A stretch of DNA of 64,000 nucleotides from G963702155 sp963702155 (GTDB taxonomy: Bacteria > Pseudomonadota > Alphaproteobacteria > Micavibrionales > Micavibrionaceae). Location of the stretch: positions 1,302,001 to 1,366,000 of the forward strand of contig OY969717.1 of assembly GCA_963702155.1 (NCBI GenBank). The letters are read 5' to 3'. Below are positions 54,614 to 63,965 of the stretch, one piece after another. The stretch's first letter is position 1. Every line of letters begins with the position of its first letter. A program made the position numbers and the translations under genes. The notes beneath the pieces were generated by a model. The model saw nothing but the letters and a program-made list of their open reading frames with translations. It did no database searches and had not been told where the DNA came from.

Positions 54614-55156
54614 CTATTCAATCAATTCCAAAACTTCTTGCGTAGAGGGGGCAACGCTTATCTGAACCTTCTCATATATATCGCGTCTATCAACAATATG
54701 TTCGATACGCCCACTTTTGTTAAGTATGTATACTGTTGGAAAAACTTTTGATGATTGTAAAATTCCAAGAGCTTTAAACATAGACATATCCTGATTGGAA
54801 ATCATTTCTCCCTCATAATCATACTGGCCATAAAAGGCGTCTATACGTTCCGGAGAATTAGGAACAATGGCTACCAAAGCATACCCCTTATTTGTAAAAT
54901 CACTGACAGAATCCCCGTATTGGATTAAACTTCCATGAAATCGCTTGGACGCATCTAAGGATGGGAACGCAAGTACTACCAAACCCTTCTCACCAACCAA
55001 CTCATCAAAACTCTGCACAACACCGGATCGGTTTTCCCCTGTAATCATTTCCGCAATTTTATCGCGCTTTTCTGCCGCATAGGACGCATTGAATACACCT
55101 GAAAACAAAATGCCAACAACGGCAAATACAAATAAAAAATTTCTCGGCCTGCGCAT
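54614..55156 (-). CDS. Exported redoxin-like protein lacking catalytic cysteines
   Basis: A 180-aa thioredoxin-fold protein with a signal peptide (RRPRNFLFVFAVVGILFSG, cleaved near SYAAEK). I choose ATG 55156, since GGAG lies 9 bases before it. The fold is like AhpC/TSA redoxins: LVVLAFPSLDASKRF at the active-site loop, IVPNSPERIDAFY, FPTVYILNKSGRIE. The loop where redoxins have Cys reads DASKRFHG, and the mature protein contains no Cys at all. It resembles the redoxin at 63273-63817, which keeps WCPYC. A binding or chaperone role is possible. Confidence 0.75.
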   Translation of the reverse strand: MRRPRNFLFVFAVVGILFSGVFNASYAAEKRDKIAEMITGENRSGVVQSFDELVGEKGLVVLAFPSLDASKRFHGSLIQYGDSVSDFTNKGYALVAIVPNSPERIDAFYGQYDYEGEMISNQDMSMFKALGILQSSKVFPTVYILNKSGRIEHIVDRRDIYEKVQISVAPSTQEVLELIE

Positions 55157-55303
55157 TGCTATAATCTCCATAAATAATTTAATACACCGTTAGTATAGAA
55201 CACCAAACCTTGTTTTAGCAAAATCATTTCTGATTATAAAATACTGCACATAAATCATAAAATTAGGAGTAGCTTTTCCTAAAAAATTATCTATTTTAAA
55301 ACC

Positions 55304-56626
55304 ATGAAAAATACTGATAAAAATGCCAAAATAATAGTTACCTATGGACGCAGCCTCATCGCGCTTATGATTGCACAATCATTGGGCGCGCGCGGTCATG
55401 AAATCATTGGTTGCGACAGTGTGGGGATGACGGTACTTTCATTCTCAAAATTCGTAGAAAAAAACGAGACATATGCCTGCCCGATCAAATCACCGGAAAA
55501 ATTTATTGATGACCTTATTGAAATAGTTAAAAAGCATAAACCGGACGATGATAGGAATTATTTACTTATGCCATCGTTTAGAGAAGTAAAATTGATCGCA
55601 AAACATAAGAATCGTTTCCCTGATTGTATAACTATTGCTGCGCCATCTATAGAATCAATAAAAAAAGTTACGCCTAAGGATAATTTTGCAAAAACGGTCA
55701 AAGATCTAAGCGTCGAAAGCCCGCAAACATGGCTTCCTGAAAATGAAGACGATTTAAGTAAAATATCAAAAGAATTGAGCTTTCCTGTTTTCATCAAACC
55801 CGCCGATGATGTTGGCGGACGCGGTATTTCAAAAATTGAGAACGAAGCCGATTTACACGCGGGCTTCAAAAAGTTGAAGGCTGAATACCCTGACCAACAA
55901 ATCTTGGTACAAGCTCTATCCAAAGGTGTAGATTATTGCTTCTGCGGCCTTTTTGATAATGGTGAACTGGTCGCACACATGACATATCACAACGTGCAAA
56001 AATTCCCCGCAGAAACCGGCGCTGGTGTTGTCCGTGAGACAGTTGAAGACCAACGCTTTGCCGATATTGCACAAAAACTTATGAAGCCTATTAAATGGCA
56101 CGGGGTCGCCGAAATTGACTTTATGTGGGATGAAACCGAACAACATATACCTGAAATGATAGAGGTAAACCCGCGCTTTTGGGCGGGGCTTGATCACTCC
56201 GTAAAATCAAATGTCGATTTTCCGCACTTATTATATCAAATGTTCACAGGTCAAAAATTGGATGGCGCGCGCGATGCCAATATCGGCCACCAAACCGCAT
56301 TACCTATAATGCCTGCATTGGGTCAAACGCAGCAATTCTTGGATACCGCCATAAATTTTGAAGCTATGGAAGAAAAATGGCCATCCATTCTCGACAATTT
56401 GAAAAAAACAAATTTTAGCAAAGCCGGCGCACTTTTCAAATCCGCGATCGACGGCACATTCAGCTTTGATAGCGCCATTGCCGAATTTAAAAATACCGCA
56501 GACAAAAATAAAAACGCCGAAAAAATCTCTTATGGTGAAGATGATCCTTTTATCGGTCTCGGCATTATGTTTGTGCTTAGCTACCTTGCAAAAAACGGCA
56601 CACTTCCGCCCGAATTAACATCTTGA
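55304..56626 (+). CDS. ATP-grasp ligase of unknown substrate
   Basis: A 440-aa carboxylate-amine ligase of the ATP-grasp superfamily, similar to carbamoyl-phosphate-synthase-like enzymes. The N-terminal pre-ATP-grasp domain begins with IIVTYGRSLIALMIAQSLGARGHE. The ATP-grasp domain has FPVFIKPADDVGGRGISK (phosphate loop) and DYCFCGLFDNGEL, and the metal-binding end is PEMIEVNPRFWAGLDHS. The extra C-terminal ~100 residues are helical. It starts an operon with a glutamine-amidotransferase-like hydrolase 16 bases later and a GNAT-nitrilase. The product is probably an amide or peptide bond on a small molecule; the substrate is unknown. Confidence 0.85.
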   Translation: MKNTDKNAKIIVTYGRSLIALMIAQSLGARGHEIIGCDSVGMTVLSFSKFVEKNETYACPIKSPEKFIDDLIEIVKKHKPDDDRNYLLMPSFREVKLIAKHKNRFPDCITIAAPSIESIKKVTPKDNFAKTVKDLSVESPQTWLPENEDDLSKISKELSFPVFIKPADDVGGRGISKIENEADLHAGFKKLKAEYPDQQILVQALSKGVDYCFCGLFDNGELVAHMTYHNVQKFPAETGAGVVRETVEDQRFADIAQKLMKPIKWHGVAEIDFMWDETEQHIPEMIEVNPRFWAGLDHSVKSNVDFPHLLYQMFTGQKLDGARDANIGHQTALPIMPALGQTQQFLDTAINFEAMEEKWPSILDNLKKTNFSKAGALFKSAIDGTFSFDSAIAEFKNTADKNKNAEKISYGEDDPFIGLGIMFVLSYLAKNGTLPPELTS

Positions 56627-56642
56627 CCATTTTCAAAAAAAC

Positions 56643-57332
56643 ATGACCAAGCCCCTTATCGGTTATACAACACGAAATTATGTGTATGATCCGCTACAAT
56701 GGATGATACATTTCTCTATAATAATTGCTGGCGGTCGCGCATTAAGGCTTCGCCCCGATAATCCATCGTATGACAAAAATATAAATGGCCTCATTATAGG
56801 CGGCGGCACAGACGTCTACCCGACTTTATTTAAACTCGATCCCAAACCCAATTACGTATACGACCACCCCCGCGATGAAATGGAAATCAAATGGTTTCAA
56901 ATTGCAGAATCCAAAGATTTGCCTATCCTCGGCATATGTAGAGGCGCGCAGCTTTTAAATGTCGCACGCGGCGGCTCTCTACATATAGATATTTCCAAAG
57001 TATTCGAAAACGCCAAATACCCATCAAGCACATTTGCCAATATTTTCTATCGTAAGCCCATTAATGTTATACAGGATACACTTTTAAGCTCCATTCTCAG
57101 TACACCGCGTACAAATGTAAATTCTATGCATAAACAAGCTATAAACACGCTTGGGGAGGGGTTAAAAATAAGCGCAACAGAAGATAATGGTATCATACAG
57201 GCCGTCGAAGATCCAAGTCGCGCTTTTTGCATGGGCGTTCAATTTCATCCCGAAGCGCTGATATATAATAAAAAATTCCGTAGCATTTTTAAACGCCTGA
57301 TAAAGCTTGCAAAACAACATTCAAACCGATAA
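56643..57332 (+). CDS. Class I glutamine amidotransferase-like hydrolase (peptidase C26/PuuD type)
   Basis: A 229-aa protein with the catalytic elbow LGICRGAQLLNVARGG (nucleophile Cys) and GVQFHPEALI (His and Glu), so the triad is complete. NGLIIGGGTDVYPTLF, near the start, is typical of gamma-glutamyl-GABA hydrolase PuuD. Members cleave gamma-glutamyl amides. Between an ATP-grasp ligase and a nitrilase-fold amidase it may remove a gamma-glutamyl protecting group or provide ammonia. It is coupled closely to both neighbours (16 and 11 bases). Confidence 0.9.
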   Translation: MTKPLIGYTTRNYVYDPLQWMIHFSIIIAGGRALRLRPDNPSYDKNINGLIIGGGTDVYPTLFKLDPKPNYVYDHPRDEMEIKWFQIAESKDLPILGICRGAQLLNVARGGSLHIDISKVFENAKYPSSTFANIFYRKPINVIQDTLLSSILSTPRTNVNSMHKQAINTLGEGLKISATEDNGIIQAVEDPSRAFCMGVQFHPEALIYNKKFRSIFKRLIKLAKQHSNR

Positions 57333-57343
57333 ACACTACGCCT

Positions 57344-58933
57344 ATGTCAGATAAAGAATTATTACCTCAAAATCAGGGTCGCCTTAAAACCCATCGTGTA
57401 GAGCTTCGTAATGCAACTCCAAAAGATGCAAAAGAAATTGAAGCCTTAAGCGATGTAGTTTATGGCGGTAAAGGCGAAGGGTATACCTTAAAAATGATCC
57501 GGGGACAAATCGCAAATTTCCCCGATGGTCAATTTGTACTGGTGCGTGAGGATGAAATTGTTGCCTATTGTGCGACTTTTATCATAGATGAAAAACTGGC
57601 ACTCAAGCCCCATACATGGGATGAAATAACCGGTCACGGTTTCGCAAGCCGCCATGACCCAAATGGCGATTACCTCTATGGCATGGAAGTACTGGTTAGT
57701 AACGAATTCAGAGGTCGCCGTTTGGGGCAACGCCTATATAATGCCCGAAAAAAACTTTGTCAGGATTTGGAATTAAAAGGTATAGTTTTTGGTGGACGTA
57801 TGCCGGGCTATATAAAAGCCACGCGCAAGAAAAAAGACCCTATAAAAAGTCCGCATCAATATTTAGAAGCCGTCCGTGCACGTCAATTAAAGGACTCGGT
57901 TGTAAATTTTCAACTGCGTAATGGTTTTGAAATATTAGGCATATTAAACAAATATTTGCCCGAGGATGTAGAATCCGGCGGTAATGCAACCCATATGATC
58001 TGGCGAAACCCAAGATGCCCCGAAGCCATAACAATTCAAACCCGTAAATCCGGCCGTAATACAGCCCAAGTGCGCGTCGCCTCGGTTCAGTTTCAGGTTC
58101 GTAAGGTAAAAGATTTTAAAGATTTCATATCTCAAATGGAATATTTTATCGATGTTGCCGCCGATTACCGCTGTGATTTTGTGGTCTTCCCCGAACTGAT
58201 AACACTCGCCCTACTCTCGGCAGAAAATAAAAAACTTGATTATACACAAGCCGCACATAAAATTACGGCCTACACCGACCGCTATATTGAGTCCCTCCGT
58301 GATATGGCAATATCTTATAATATAAACATTATCGGCGGCTCTCATCCGACCCTTGATAAAACGGGACAGCTAAAAAATATATCCTATGTATTCTTGAGAA
58401 ATGGCGAAGTCCACCATCAGACAAAAATCCACCCCACCCCGTCTGAAAAATACTGGTGGAACATGGTCGGCGGTGAACAATTAAATGTAATCGAAACCGA
58501 TTGCGGCCCGATTGGTGTATTGATCTGTTATGATTCAGAATTTCCTGAACTTGCCCGCCATTTATGCGATCAGGGCGCGCTCATGCTCTTCGTACCTTTC
58601 TGCACGGACGAGCGGCAAGGATATATGCGCGTGAAATATTGTTCCCAAGCACGCGCTATTGAAAATCAGGTCTATGTGGCCATGGCCGGTGTGGTCGGCA
58701 ATTTGCCAGATGTCGAAACCATGGATATCCACTACGCAGAAAGCCATATTATAACTCCTTGCGATTTCCCATTCGCTCGCGATGGTATTGCTGCATCCTC
58801 TGCCCCAAACACTGAAACAATCATCTTTGCGGATTTGAACATTGACGACCTGCTCGTGTCCCGTACACAAGGCACAGTCAGGAATTTTAAAGATCGCCGC
58901 TTTGACCTCTACAATATCGAATGGAAAAAATAA
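57344..58933 (+). CDS. GNAT acetyltransferase fused to carbon-nitrogen hydrolase
   Basis: A 529-aa two-domain protein. The N-terminal GNAT domain (about 15-215) has ATPKDAKEIEALSDVVYGG and the acyl-CoA loop VSNEFRGRRLGQRLYN. The C-terminal nitrilase-superfamily domain (about 245-515) has the triad Glu in DFVVFPELITL, Lys in HQTKIHPTPS and Cys in GVLICYDSEFPE. This fusion is a known architecture of unclear substrate; the amidase half releases ammonia from small amides. It is the third gene of the ATP-grasp/C26 operon and converges on the topoisomerase gene, 19 bases apart. Confidence 0.93.
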   Translation: MSDKELLPQNQGRLKTHRVELRNATPKDAKEIEALSDVVYGGKGEGYTLKMIRGQIANFPDGQFVLVREDEIVAYCATFIIDEKLALKPHTWDEITGHGFASRHDPNGDYLYGMEVLVSNEFRGRRLGQRLYNARKKLCQDLELKGIVFGGRMPGYIKATRKKKDPIKSPHQYLEAVRARQLKDSVVNFQLRNGFEILGILNKYLPEDVESGGNATHMIWRNPRCPEAITIQTRKSGRNTAQVRVASVQFQVRKVKDFKDFISQMEYFIDVAADYRCDFVVFPELITLALLSAENKKLDYTQAAHKITAYTDRYIESLRDMAISYNINIIGGSHPTLDKTGQLKNISYVFLRNGEVHHQTKIHPTPSEKYWWNMVGGEQLNVIETDCGPIGVLICYDSEFPELARHLCDQGALMLFVPFCTDERQGYMRVKYCSQARAIENQVYVAMAGVVGNLPDVETMDIHYAESHIITPCDFPFARDGIAASSAPNTETIIFADLNIDDLLVSRTQGTVRNFKDRRFDLYNIEWKK

Positions 58934-58952
58934 AAGGACACTGGTATTTAAA

Positions 58953-59951
58953 TTATATCCCGATAATTCCCATCATAACTTGCTCGGCCTTCCGCAAACC
59001 CGTCTTCTCATATGTCTTGACATCATCAATACAAAACGCTTCGTCCTTTTTTGCTTCGATTAACTTGGGGTGAATATAACTATTGCGTAACGTCGCCGCC
59101 GTATTACCCGTATATGTGCCGACCTCATCTAAAATCTGACCCAGCGTTTTATCCGCGCCGCCGGCCTTCATCCAGATATCCGTAAATAATGCCGATGATC
59201 GCCACGTCCTAAACTCCTTCGCCGTCATATCAATCTTGGAAATGTCGTTGATATAATTATTAATCTGCGCCGGTGATATTGTGCGCCGTCCTCGATCATC
59301 ATTATAAGAAAACAACGCACGCCCCGGCCGCTCATAAAAATCTTCTAAAATATCTCTAACCCGCGCACTTTCAATCTCGCGCTCAATATCAACGCCGCCC
59401 TTTCCTTTAAATTCAAGGATCAAATGGTCTTCACCCTCTTGCAAAATATGTTTCTTGCGCAACGTGCTTAAACCATGCGTACCGTTTTCTTTGGCCGATA
59501 CAGGGTTACCAATACGCAGCCCCGTCTCATCAAGCAATTTGACAAGCGCCGCCAAAACAAAATATTTATCATTTTCTGGCGCATTAAAGTCATCCCGCAC
59601 ACGCCGCCGGATCGCGGGCAAGCGCTCTGCTATATTTTTGAGCCGCTCGAACTTATAAAAATCCCGCAAAGCCTCCCATTGCGGATGATAGAAATATTGA
59701 ACGCTACCGGTCGTATCAACACCCTGTGCTTGTAAATGCCCCGTCTTATGAACGCATAAAACAACATCCTTATAAACCGGCGGAACGGCCAACCCTTCAT
59801 ACCACGCCTTTACATTAGCATTAGAAATAAGATCCTTACCGTCTTTATAATACGCAAACCCTTTTCCGTGCCTACGGCGGTGAATACGCAAATCTTGGGC
59901 TGAGCTATGTCGCAACTTATATTGTTTTAAAATTTTTTCATCAAATATCAT
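58953..59951 (-). CDS. DNA topoisomerase IB (poxvirus/bacterial type)
   Basis: A 332-aa type IB topoisomerase that relaxes supercoils through a 3'-phosphotyrosyl intermediate. Family residues are RRRHGKGFAYYKDG, LLDETGLRIGNP (catalytic Arg), FKGKGGVD (catalytic Lys), EFRTWRSSALF (second Arg) and the active tyrosine in LRNSYIHPKLIE. All five catalytic positions appear to be present. Bacterial versions are sporadic and not essential. It is transcribed alone. Confidence 0.95.
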   Translation of the reverse strand: MIFDEKILKQYKLRHSSAQDLRIHRRRHGKGFAYYKDGKDLISNANVKAWYEGLAVPPVYKDVVLCVHKTGHLQAQGVDTTGSVQYFYHPQWEALRDFYKFERLKNIAERLPAIRRRVRDDFNAPENDKYFVLAALVKLLDETGLRIGNPVSAKENGTHGLSTLRKKHILQEGEDHLILEFKGKGGVDIEREIESARVRDILEDFYERPGRALFSYNDDRGRRTISPAQINNYINDISKIDMTAKEFRTWRSSALFTDIWMKAGGADKTLGQILDEVGTYTGNTAATLRNSYIHPKLIEAKKDEAFCIDDVKTYEKTGLRKAEQVMMGIIGI

Positions 59952-60020
59952 GAAACAAAATCACCTTCTATGTGTAAGTACTCATACAAACACAAAACAA
60001 CAAAAGGAGTTTCATAAATA

Positions 60021-60242
60021 ATGTCAAACAACTATAATGAAGGCGATAAGGTCGAATGGAAATGGGGTAATGGCAGCCAAGATGGTGAAATCCAAAGCAT
60101 ATTCCCGGAAAAAACCACACGCAAAATTGATGGTACAGAAGTGACTAAAAATGGCTCTAAAGACAATCCCGCCCTCTACATTAAAAATGATGACGGAAAT
60201 AACGTTTTAAAACTTGCCTCGGAAGTAAGTAAAGTCAGTTAA
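60021..60242 (+). CDS. DUF2945 (hypervirulence-associated TUDOR-domain) protein
   Basis: A 73-aa protein of the DUF2945/HVA1 family: GDKVEWKWGNGSQDGEIQSI at the start and KDNPALYIKNDDG with VLKLASEV at the end, forming a small beta-barrel. AAGGAG lies 11 bases before the ATG. The function in bacteria is unknown; it is often near DNA-repair or stress genes, and here it is divergent from topoisomerase IB. A terminator follows 26 bases after the stop. Confidence 0.9.
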   Translation: MSNNYNEGDKVEWKWGNGSQDGEIQSIFPEKTTRKIDGTEVTKNGSKDNPALYIKNDDGNNVLKLASEVSKVS

Positions 60243-60268
60243 CAAATAAAGCAGCAACACCATCCAGA

Positions 60269-60290
60269 AGTCACCGAAAGGTGGCTTTTT
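60269..60290 (+). terminator. Terminator of the DUF2945 gene
   Basis: A stem AGTCACC/GGTGGCT (one G-T pair) with a GAAA tetraloop and T5 behind it (60269-60290). It reaches into the last codon of the convergent MscS gene. Confidence 0.85.
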
Positions 60291-61362
60291 ATTTAGACTT
60301 TGAAATTGGCATATCTTCAAGTACCGCCCTTGTTTTTGGCAAGCTTTCCGGATAATTCTCTTTTATAAATGCAACAATCTGCTCCCTGATAAAGCATCGT
60401 AAATCCCATGCGGTAGGAGAATCGGCGGCGCTAACCAAAATTCGGATTTTCGCAACATTTTCTTCACAATCCACCATCTGGACAACCTGCACATTGCCAT
60501 CCCATAATTCATGCCCATTAAGTAACCGTTCCAGCTCGTCGCGTATAGGTGCCAACGGCATGGTGTAATCCGTATATAAAACAACCGCGCCAATAATATT
60601 GGCTGAATTCCTTGTCCAATTTTGAAAAGGGTTTTCTATAAAATAACTGATCGGCAAAACCATCCGCCGCCAATCCCAAATCCGTACAACAACATATGTT
60701 AACGTAATTTCCTCAATCCACCCCCACTCTCCTTCAACAACAACCGCATCCTCTAAACGTATTGGCTGTGTAATGGCAATCTGAATACCGGCCAGCAAAT
60801 TACCGAGCGCTTTTTGCGCCGCCAAACCAATAATAATCCCCGCAACCCCGGCAGAGGCGAGTAAACTCACCCCAAGCCCGCGCAACTGTTCGAACAACAG
60901 AAAAATCGCGCCAATCGCTAATATAAAAATCATGAAATTGGCAATGCGTCGCACCACCATAATTTGCGTATGCACGCGTCGCGCATTCAGATTATCTTTG
61001 ACACTCGTATCGTATCGTTTTTTAATAATGTCACTTGCAATATGCACAATCCGCATCAAAAGCCAGCTAATAAAAATCACGGCTAATACCTTTGCTACCC
61101 CCGTCATCAGGGGCTGATCAAGGGCTTCAGCGCGTACAGATTTAACGGCGGCATACCCGCAAAACAACGGTAAAAATATATATACGGGTGAGCGCAAACG
61201 CCTAATAATAACTTCATCAAACCGTACTTTATTTGTGCGCGCTAATACAACGGCGGCATGTATCAATACCCGACCTAGCAAAAGCCCTAAAAACAAACCA
61301 ATAATAATAAGCCCGCTTATCACAAGCCACACCGGAAAATTATTCAAAAACTCTAAATTCAA
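60289..61362 (-). CDS. MscS-family mechanosensitive ion channel
   Basis: A 357-aa inner-membrane channel that opens on membrane tension and releases solutes at osmotic downshock. About four helices occupy the first 170 residues. The pore-lining helix GLGVSLLASAGVAGIIIGLAA and the turn QKALGNLLAGIQIA are the MscS signature, then the beta domain with EDAVVVEGEWGWIEEITLTY and PISYFIENPFQNWTR. The C-terminal alpha-beta region is of normal size. It is the only gene of its transcript as far as seen. Confidence 0.93.
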   Translation of the reverse strand: MNLEFLNNFPVWLVISGLIIIGLFLGLLLGRVLIHAAVVLARTNKVRFDEVIIRRLRSPVYIFLPLFCGYAAVKSVRAEALDQPLMTGVAKVLAVIFISWLLMRIVHIASDIIKKRYDTSVKDNLNARRVHTQIMVVRRIANFMIFILAIGAIFLLFEQLRGLGVSLLASAGVAGIIIGLAAQKALGNLLAGIQIAITQPIRLEDAVVVEGEWGWIEEITLTYVVVRIWDWRRMVLPISYFIENPFQNWTRNSANIIGAVVLYTDYTMPLAPIRDELERLLNGHELWDGNVQVVQMVDCEENVAKIRILVSAADSPTAWDLRCFIREQIVAFIKENYPESLPKTRAVLEDMPISKSK

Positions 61363-61490
61363 ATCGCTTTTCTTTCAAAAAAAATGTGTTATATCAAAGG
61401 AGATAGATTATACAAGAATAGAGGCTTAAAGCCATTCGTAAAATTCTTGGCTCTATATATTTAAATTGATGATAAATAACAAGCGCGCGT

Positions 61491-62129
61491 TTATCTTGAG
61501 AAGCGAAAAACTTGCAAATACCATAACAACAAAGTCGCCGCAGTAAGGCGCCCATCCCAACGGTTTGTAAGCGATATAACATGCGCGTAAAATGGCCGCA
61601 TATCTAAGTCAAAGACCTGCATCACCGCACGATCCACCACCAAATCGCGTGCAGGCATAACATTTTTGCGCTGTAAACATAAAATAAGATACATCTGCGC
61701 GCTCCACATCCCAAACCCTTTAAGCTTGGTAATTTCGGCAATAACATCTGCATCACACGCATGCTTTAAAGTCTCGAAATCAAAAATATCATTGGAAATA
61801 TTTCTATTTAATGCCTTCAAATATTTTTGCTTTTGTCGCGAAAATCCAAAAGACTTTAAGGCGTCTTCATTTAAAGACTCCATAAATGCAATAGAAACCG
61901 TATCGTATCCAAGTGAAAATGCAGTGCTCTCAAGCCCTCGCCACATTGTCTCCGCCCCTTTATAGGAAATTTGCTGCCCTTGTAATATTCGCACTAGCCC
62001 AGAGTAACCGCTATCAAAAACTGTCCACGGAATATCGTTTATATCAATGTTATAGGAGGCAAAGATCGGATCGTTTTGCGATAGAAAAAGAAGATCACAA
62101 GCAATAATTTTAGTATCTACGAATTTCAT
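61491..62129 (-). CDS. DNA-3-methyladenine glycosylase (AlkA-like HhH-GPD)
   Basis: A 212-aa base-excision glycosylase. The helix-hairpin-helix and catalytic loop read ITKLKGFGMWSAQMYLILCL and PARDLVVDRAV, where the Asp of the latter region is the catalytic acid. GLVRILQGQQISYKGAETMW is the typical N-terminal conserved segment. It lacks the N-terminal beta domain of E. coli AlkA, as many compact bacterial versions do. It would remove alkylated purines. Together with AlkB at 11241 the genome has two routes of alkylation repair. Confidence 0.9.
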   Translation of the reverse strand: MKFVDTKIIACDLLFLSQNDPIFASYNIDINDIPWTVFDSGYSGLVRILQGQQISYKGAETMWRGLESTAFSLGYDTVSIAFMESLNEDALKSFGFSRQKQKYLKALNRNISNDIFDFETLKHACDADVIAEITKLKGFGMWSAQMYLILCLQRKNVMPARDLVVDRAVMQVFDLDMRPFYAHVISLTNRWDGRLTAATLLLWYLQVFRFSR

Positions 62130-62148
62130 ATCAAAGGGGCAATTAAGT

Positions 62149-62721
62149 TTAGCCCAGAATATGGCCCGCTTCTAATTTCTGCAAAGCAGATCGCATATCA
62201 TGTTTCATAACCTCGACATTGTGATAAAGATGAACAATAGGATTACCCATATGCGTAGAGGCTTTGCGCTCTCCTGTTTCAGGGTCTGTAAAATAAGCTT
62301 TATCTATCGGCGTCAAACCAACAGCAGGCTCTTGGTCTTTGAGTTTCGTAGCAAACAAACACTCCTTTGTATCACGATGGAAAATTGTAAGCGCAGGTTG
62401 AGCATCTTTTGGTATTTCCTCATAGGATTGAGTAATTTTATTAAACTCATTATATAAGGCATACCCCAATCTATACCGGTATCTACTATCTTGGTAATGA
62501 AAGTTTTTCTTTAAGAAATCAGTGCCTTCTTGAGAGACAAAGAAACATAGATGTTCACTATTCAACTGACCTTGCTCTTCTAATCCAAAAGAGATTTTAA
62601 GGCGCTTCACTGTGTGTTTTTCAGAATTATAAGCATAAATACTACCTCTTGCCGTCCGAAATCCTACAATTGTAGGTTCATCACTATCCTGAGCACTATT
62701 GTCAAAAACACTTTTTACCAT
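62149..62721 (-). CDS. Unrecognised 190-aa protein
   Basis: I do not recognise this soluble protein. It begins with an acidic low-complexity stretch (DNSAQDSDEP) and a beta-rich part (TIVGFRTARGSIYAYN). It then has YRYRLGYALYNEFNKITQSY and ends with HLYHNVEVMKHDMRSALQKL, an amphipathic helix. There is no signal peptide. It lies 19 bases upstream of the glycosylase gene, so they may be co-transcribed. Confidence 0.6.
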   Translation of the reverse strand: MVKSVFDNSAQDSDEPTIVGFRTARGSIYAYNSEKHTVKRLKISFGLEEQGQLNSEHLCFFVSQEGTDFLKKNFHYQDSRYRYRLGYALYNEFNKITQSYEEIPKDAQPALTIFHRDTKECLFATKLKDQEPAVGLTPIDKAYFTDPETGERKASTHMGNPIVHLYHNVEVMKHDMRSALQKLEAGHILG

Positions 62722-62774
62722 ATAAATAATTTAACAAAATATGATTTAGAAAGGAAGAGGTTTCATAAATAGGT

Positions 62775-63249
62775 TTAAAAGGCCGGCACATCAATACGCG
62801 CTTCGTAATCATCCAAAGGCTCAAACTGCGCGCACATTTTATCAAAACCGGGCTCATCAATCACAAATGTCGCCCCGTCCAGATTTTGATTACGCTTTAA
62901 AACGCGCTGCTTCAAAATATCATCCGGCGCATTAAAAGCGTAAAGCTTAAAAATCAAAGGCGTGATCATAACAAAATCGCCGCGCGCGATCTCTATCATC
63001 ACGACGCCAAAATCCATGATCGAGTATCACATCACGCCCGTTATTTAAAACATCGCGCGCGACATCATATTGCAGATCGATCAAAGCAGGATAATAATCA
63101 AAAGCAGATTTATCAGGATTATGGCCAAATAATTGAACCATCCACAAATCATTTGATAGGTATAAAGCGTTCAACTCTTGCGCCAAAGACTTTGAAAAAG
63201 TTGTTTTTCCGCTTCCTAAAAATCCGTGGATACAGTGAAGTGTGGGCAT
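62775..63249 (-). pseudogene. P-loop kinase-like protein (AAA_33), frameshifted
   Basis: A ~157-aa zeta-toxin/kinase-like P-loop protein in two frames. Walker A is HGFLGSGKTTFSKSLAQEL; LNNGRDVILDHGFWRRDDRD and a Lid region with Arg residues follow, as in AAA_33 small-molecule kinases. The frame breaks after YDHAFDF at a run of five T near 62957; four T give FDFKLYAFNAPDDILKQR and continue to 62775. The break may be a sequencing error. The substrate is unknown; relatives phosphorylate small metabolites or nucleotides. Confidence 0.75.
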
Positions 63250-63272
63250 ATGTCCAACTGGCCTATAAAGTT

Positions 63273-63817
63273 CTACCGGATAGCCTTAACAGCATACAAA
63301 ACATCTTTTGCAGCAGGCCGGCGCTTAATATGTCTCTTTGCTCAATACATTCAAAACCGAGCCATCACCATCTACAATATAAACACGCGGCTTTGGAATA
63401 CCGTAAAACCCTTCACGGCCTTTATAACTTTCATCAAGAATACCAAAGTCTTTAATAACAGCAGATTGAGGGTCAGAAAGCATCACATAAGGAAATTTAT
63501 ATTTTTGCGAGAACGAATTAAGTAAGTCGGGCGCATCATAACTGATAGTAACAATATTATAGCCTTCTTTAGCAATCGCTTCCCCTACATCTTTAAGCTC
63601 TAAAAGCTGCACCTGACAATAGGGACACCAATTCGCGGAACGCACAAAAACCAAAACAGCGCCTTCTTCGCCTTTAACATTATCGAAAGTTTGCGATTGC
63701 CCTTTTTGATTTTGAAGCGAAAAAAACAGGTATAAAATCACCTACAGAAATCTCGGCAGCATACCCTTGAGTAGGCACAACAAATAATAGAGACAAAAAT
63801 AGAAGAAAAACACGCAT
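63273..63817 (-). pseudogene. Exported AhpC/TSA-type redoxin with frameshifts
   Basis: A secreted redoxin. I choose ATG 63817, which gives the signal peptide RVFLLFLSLLFVVPTQGYAA. The mature part begins ISVGDFIPVF and, after a shift at the run of seven A (63720-63726), continues FSLQNQKGQSQTFDN. The active site is SANWCPYCQVQ (C-P-Y-C), followed by IVTISYDAPDLL and PKPRVYIVDGDG. The frame stops at 63325, but another shift near 63322 would add KRRPAAKDVLYAVKAIR and end at 63273. It probably reduces peroxides or thiols in the periplasm. Confidence 0.78.
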
Positions 63818-63965
63818 GTTTAAAAAATCTTCAAAATATAAAAATCTACGTGCATCAGACGATAGTACACACAACCATGCAACACAAGTCGAACAAAAAT
63901 ATTAAGAGGTGGAGAAAAAGTCATAAAAAAGGTTTGAAAAGATAATTATTATCACACAATTTCTT

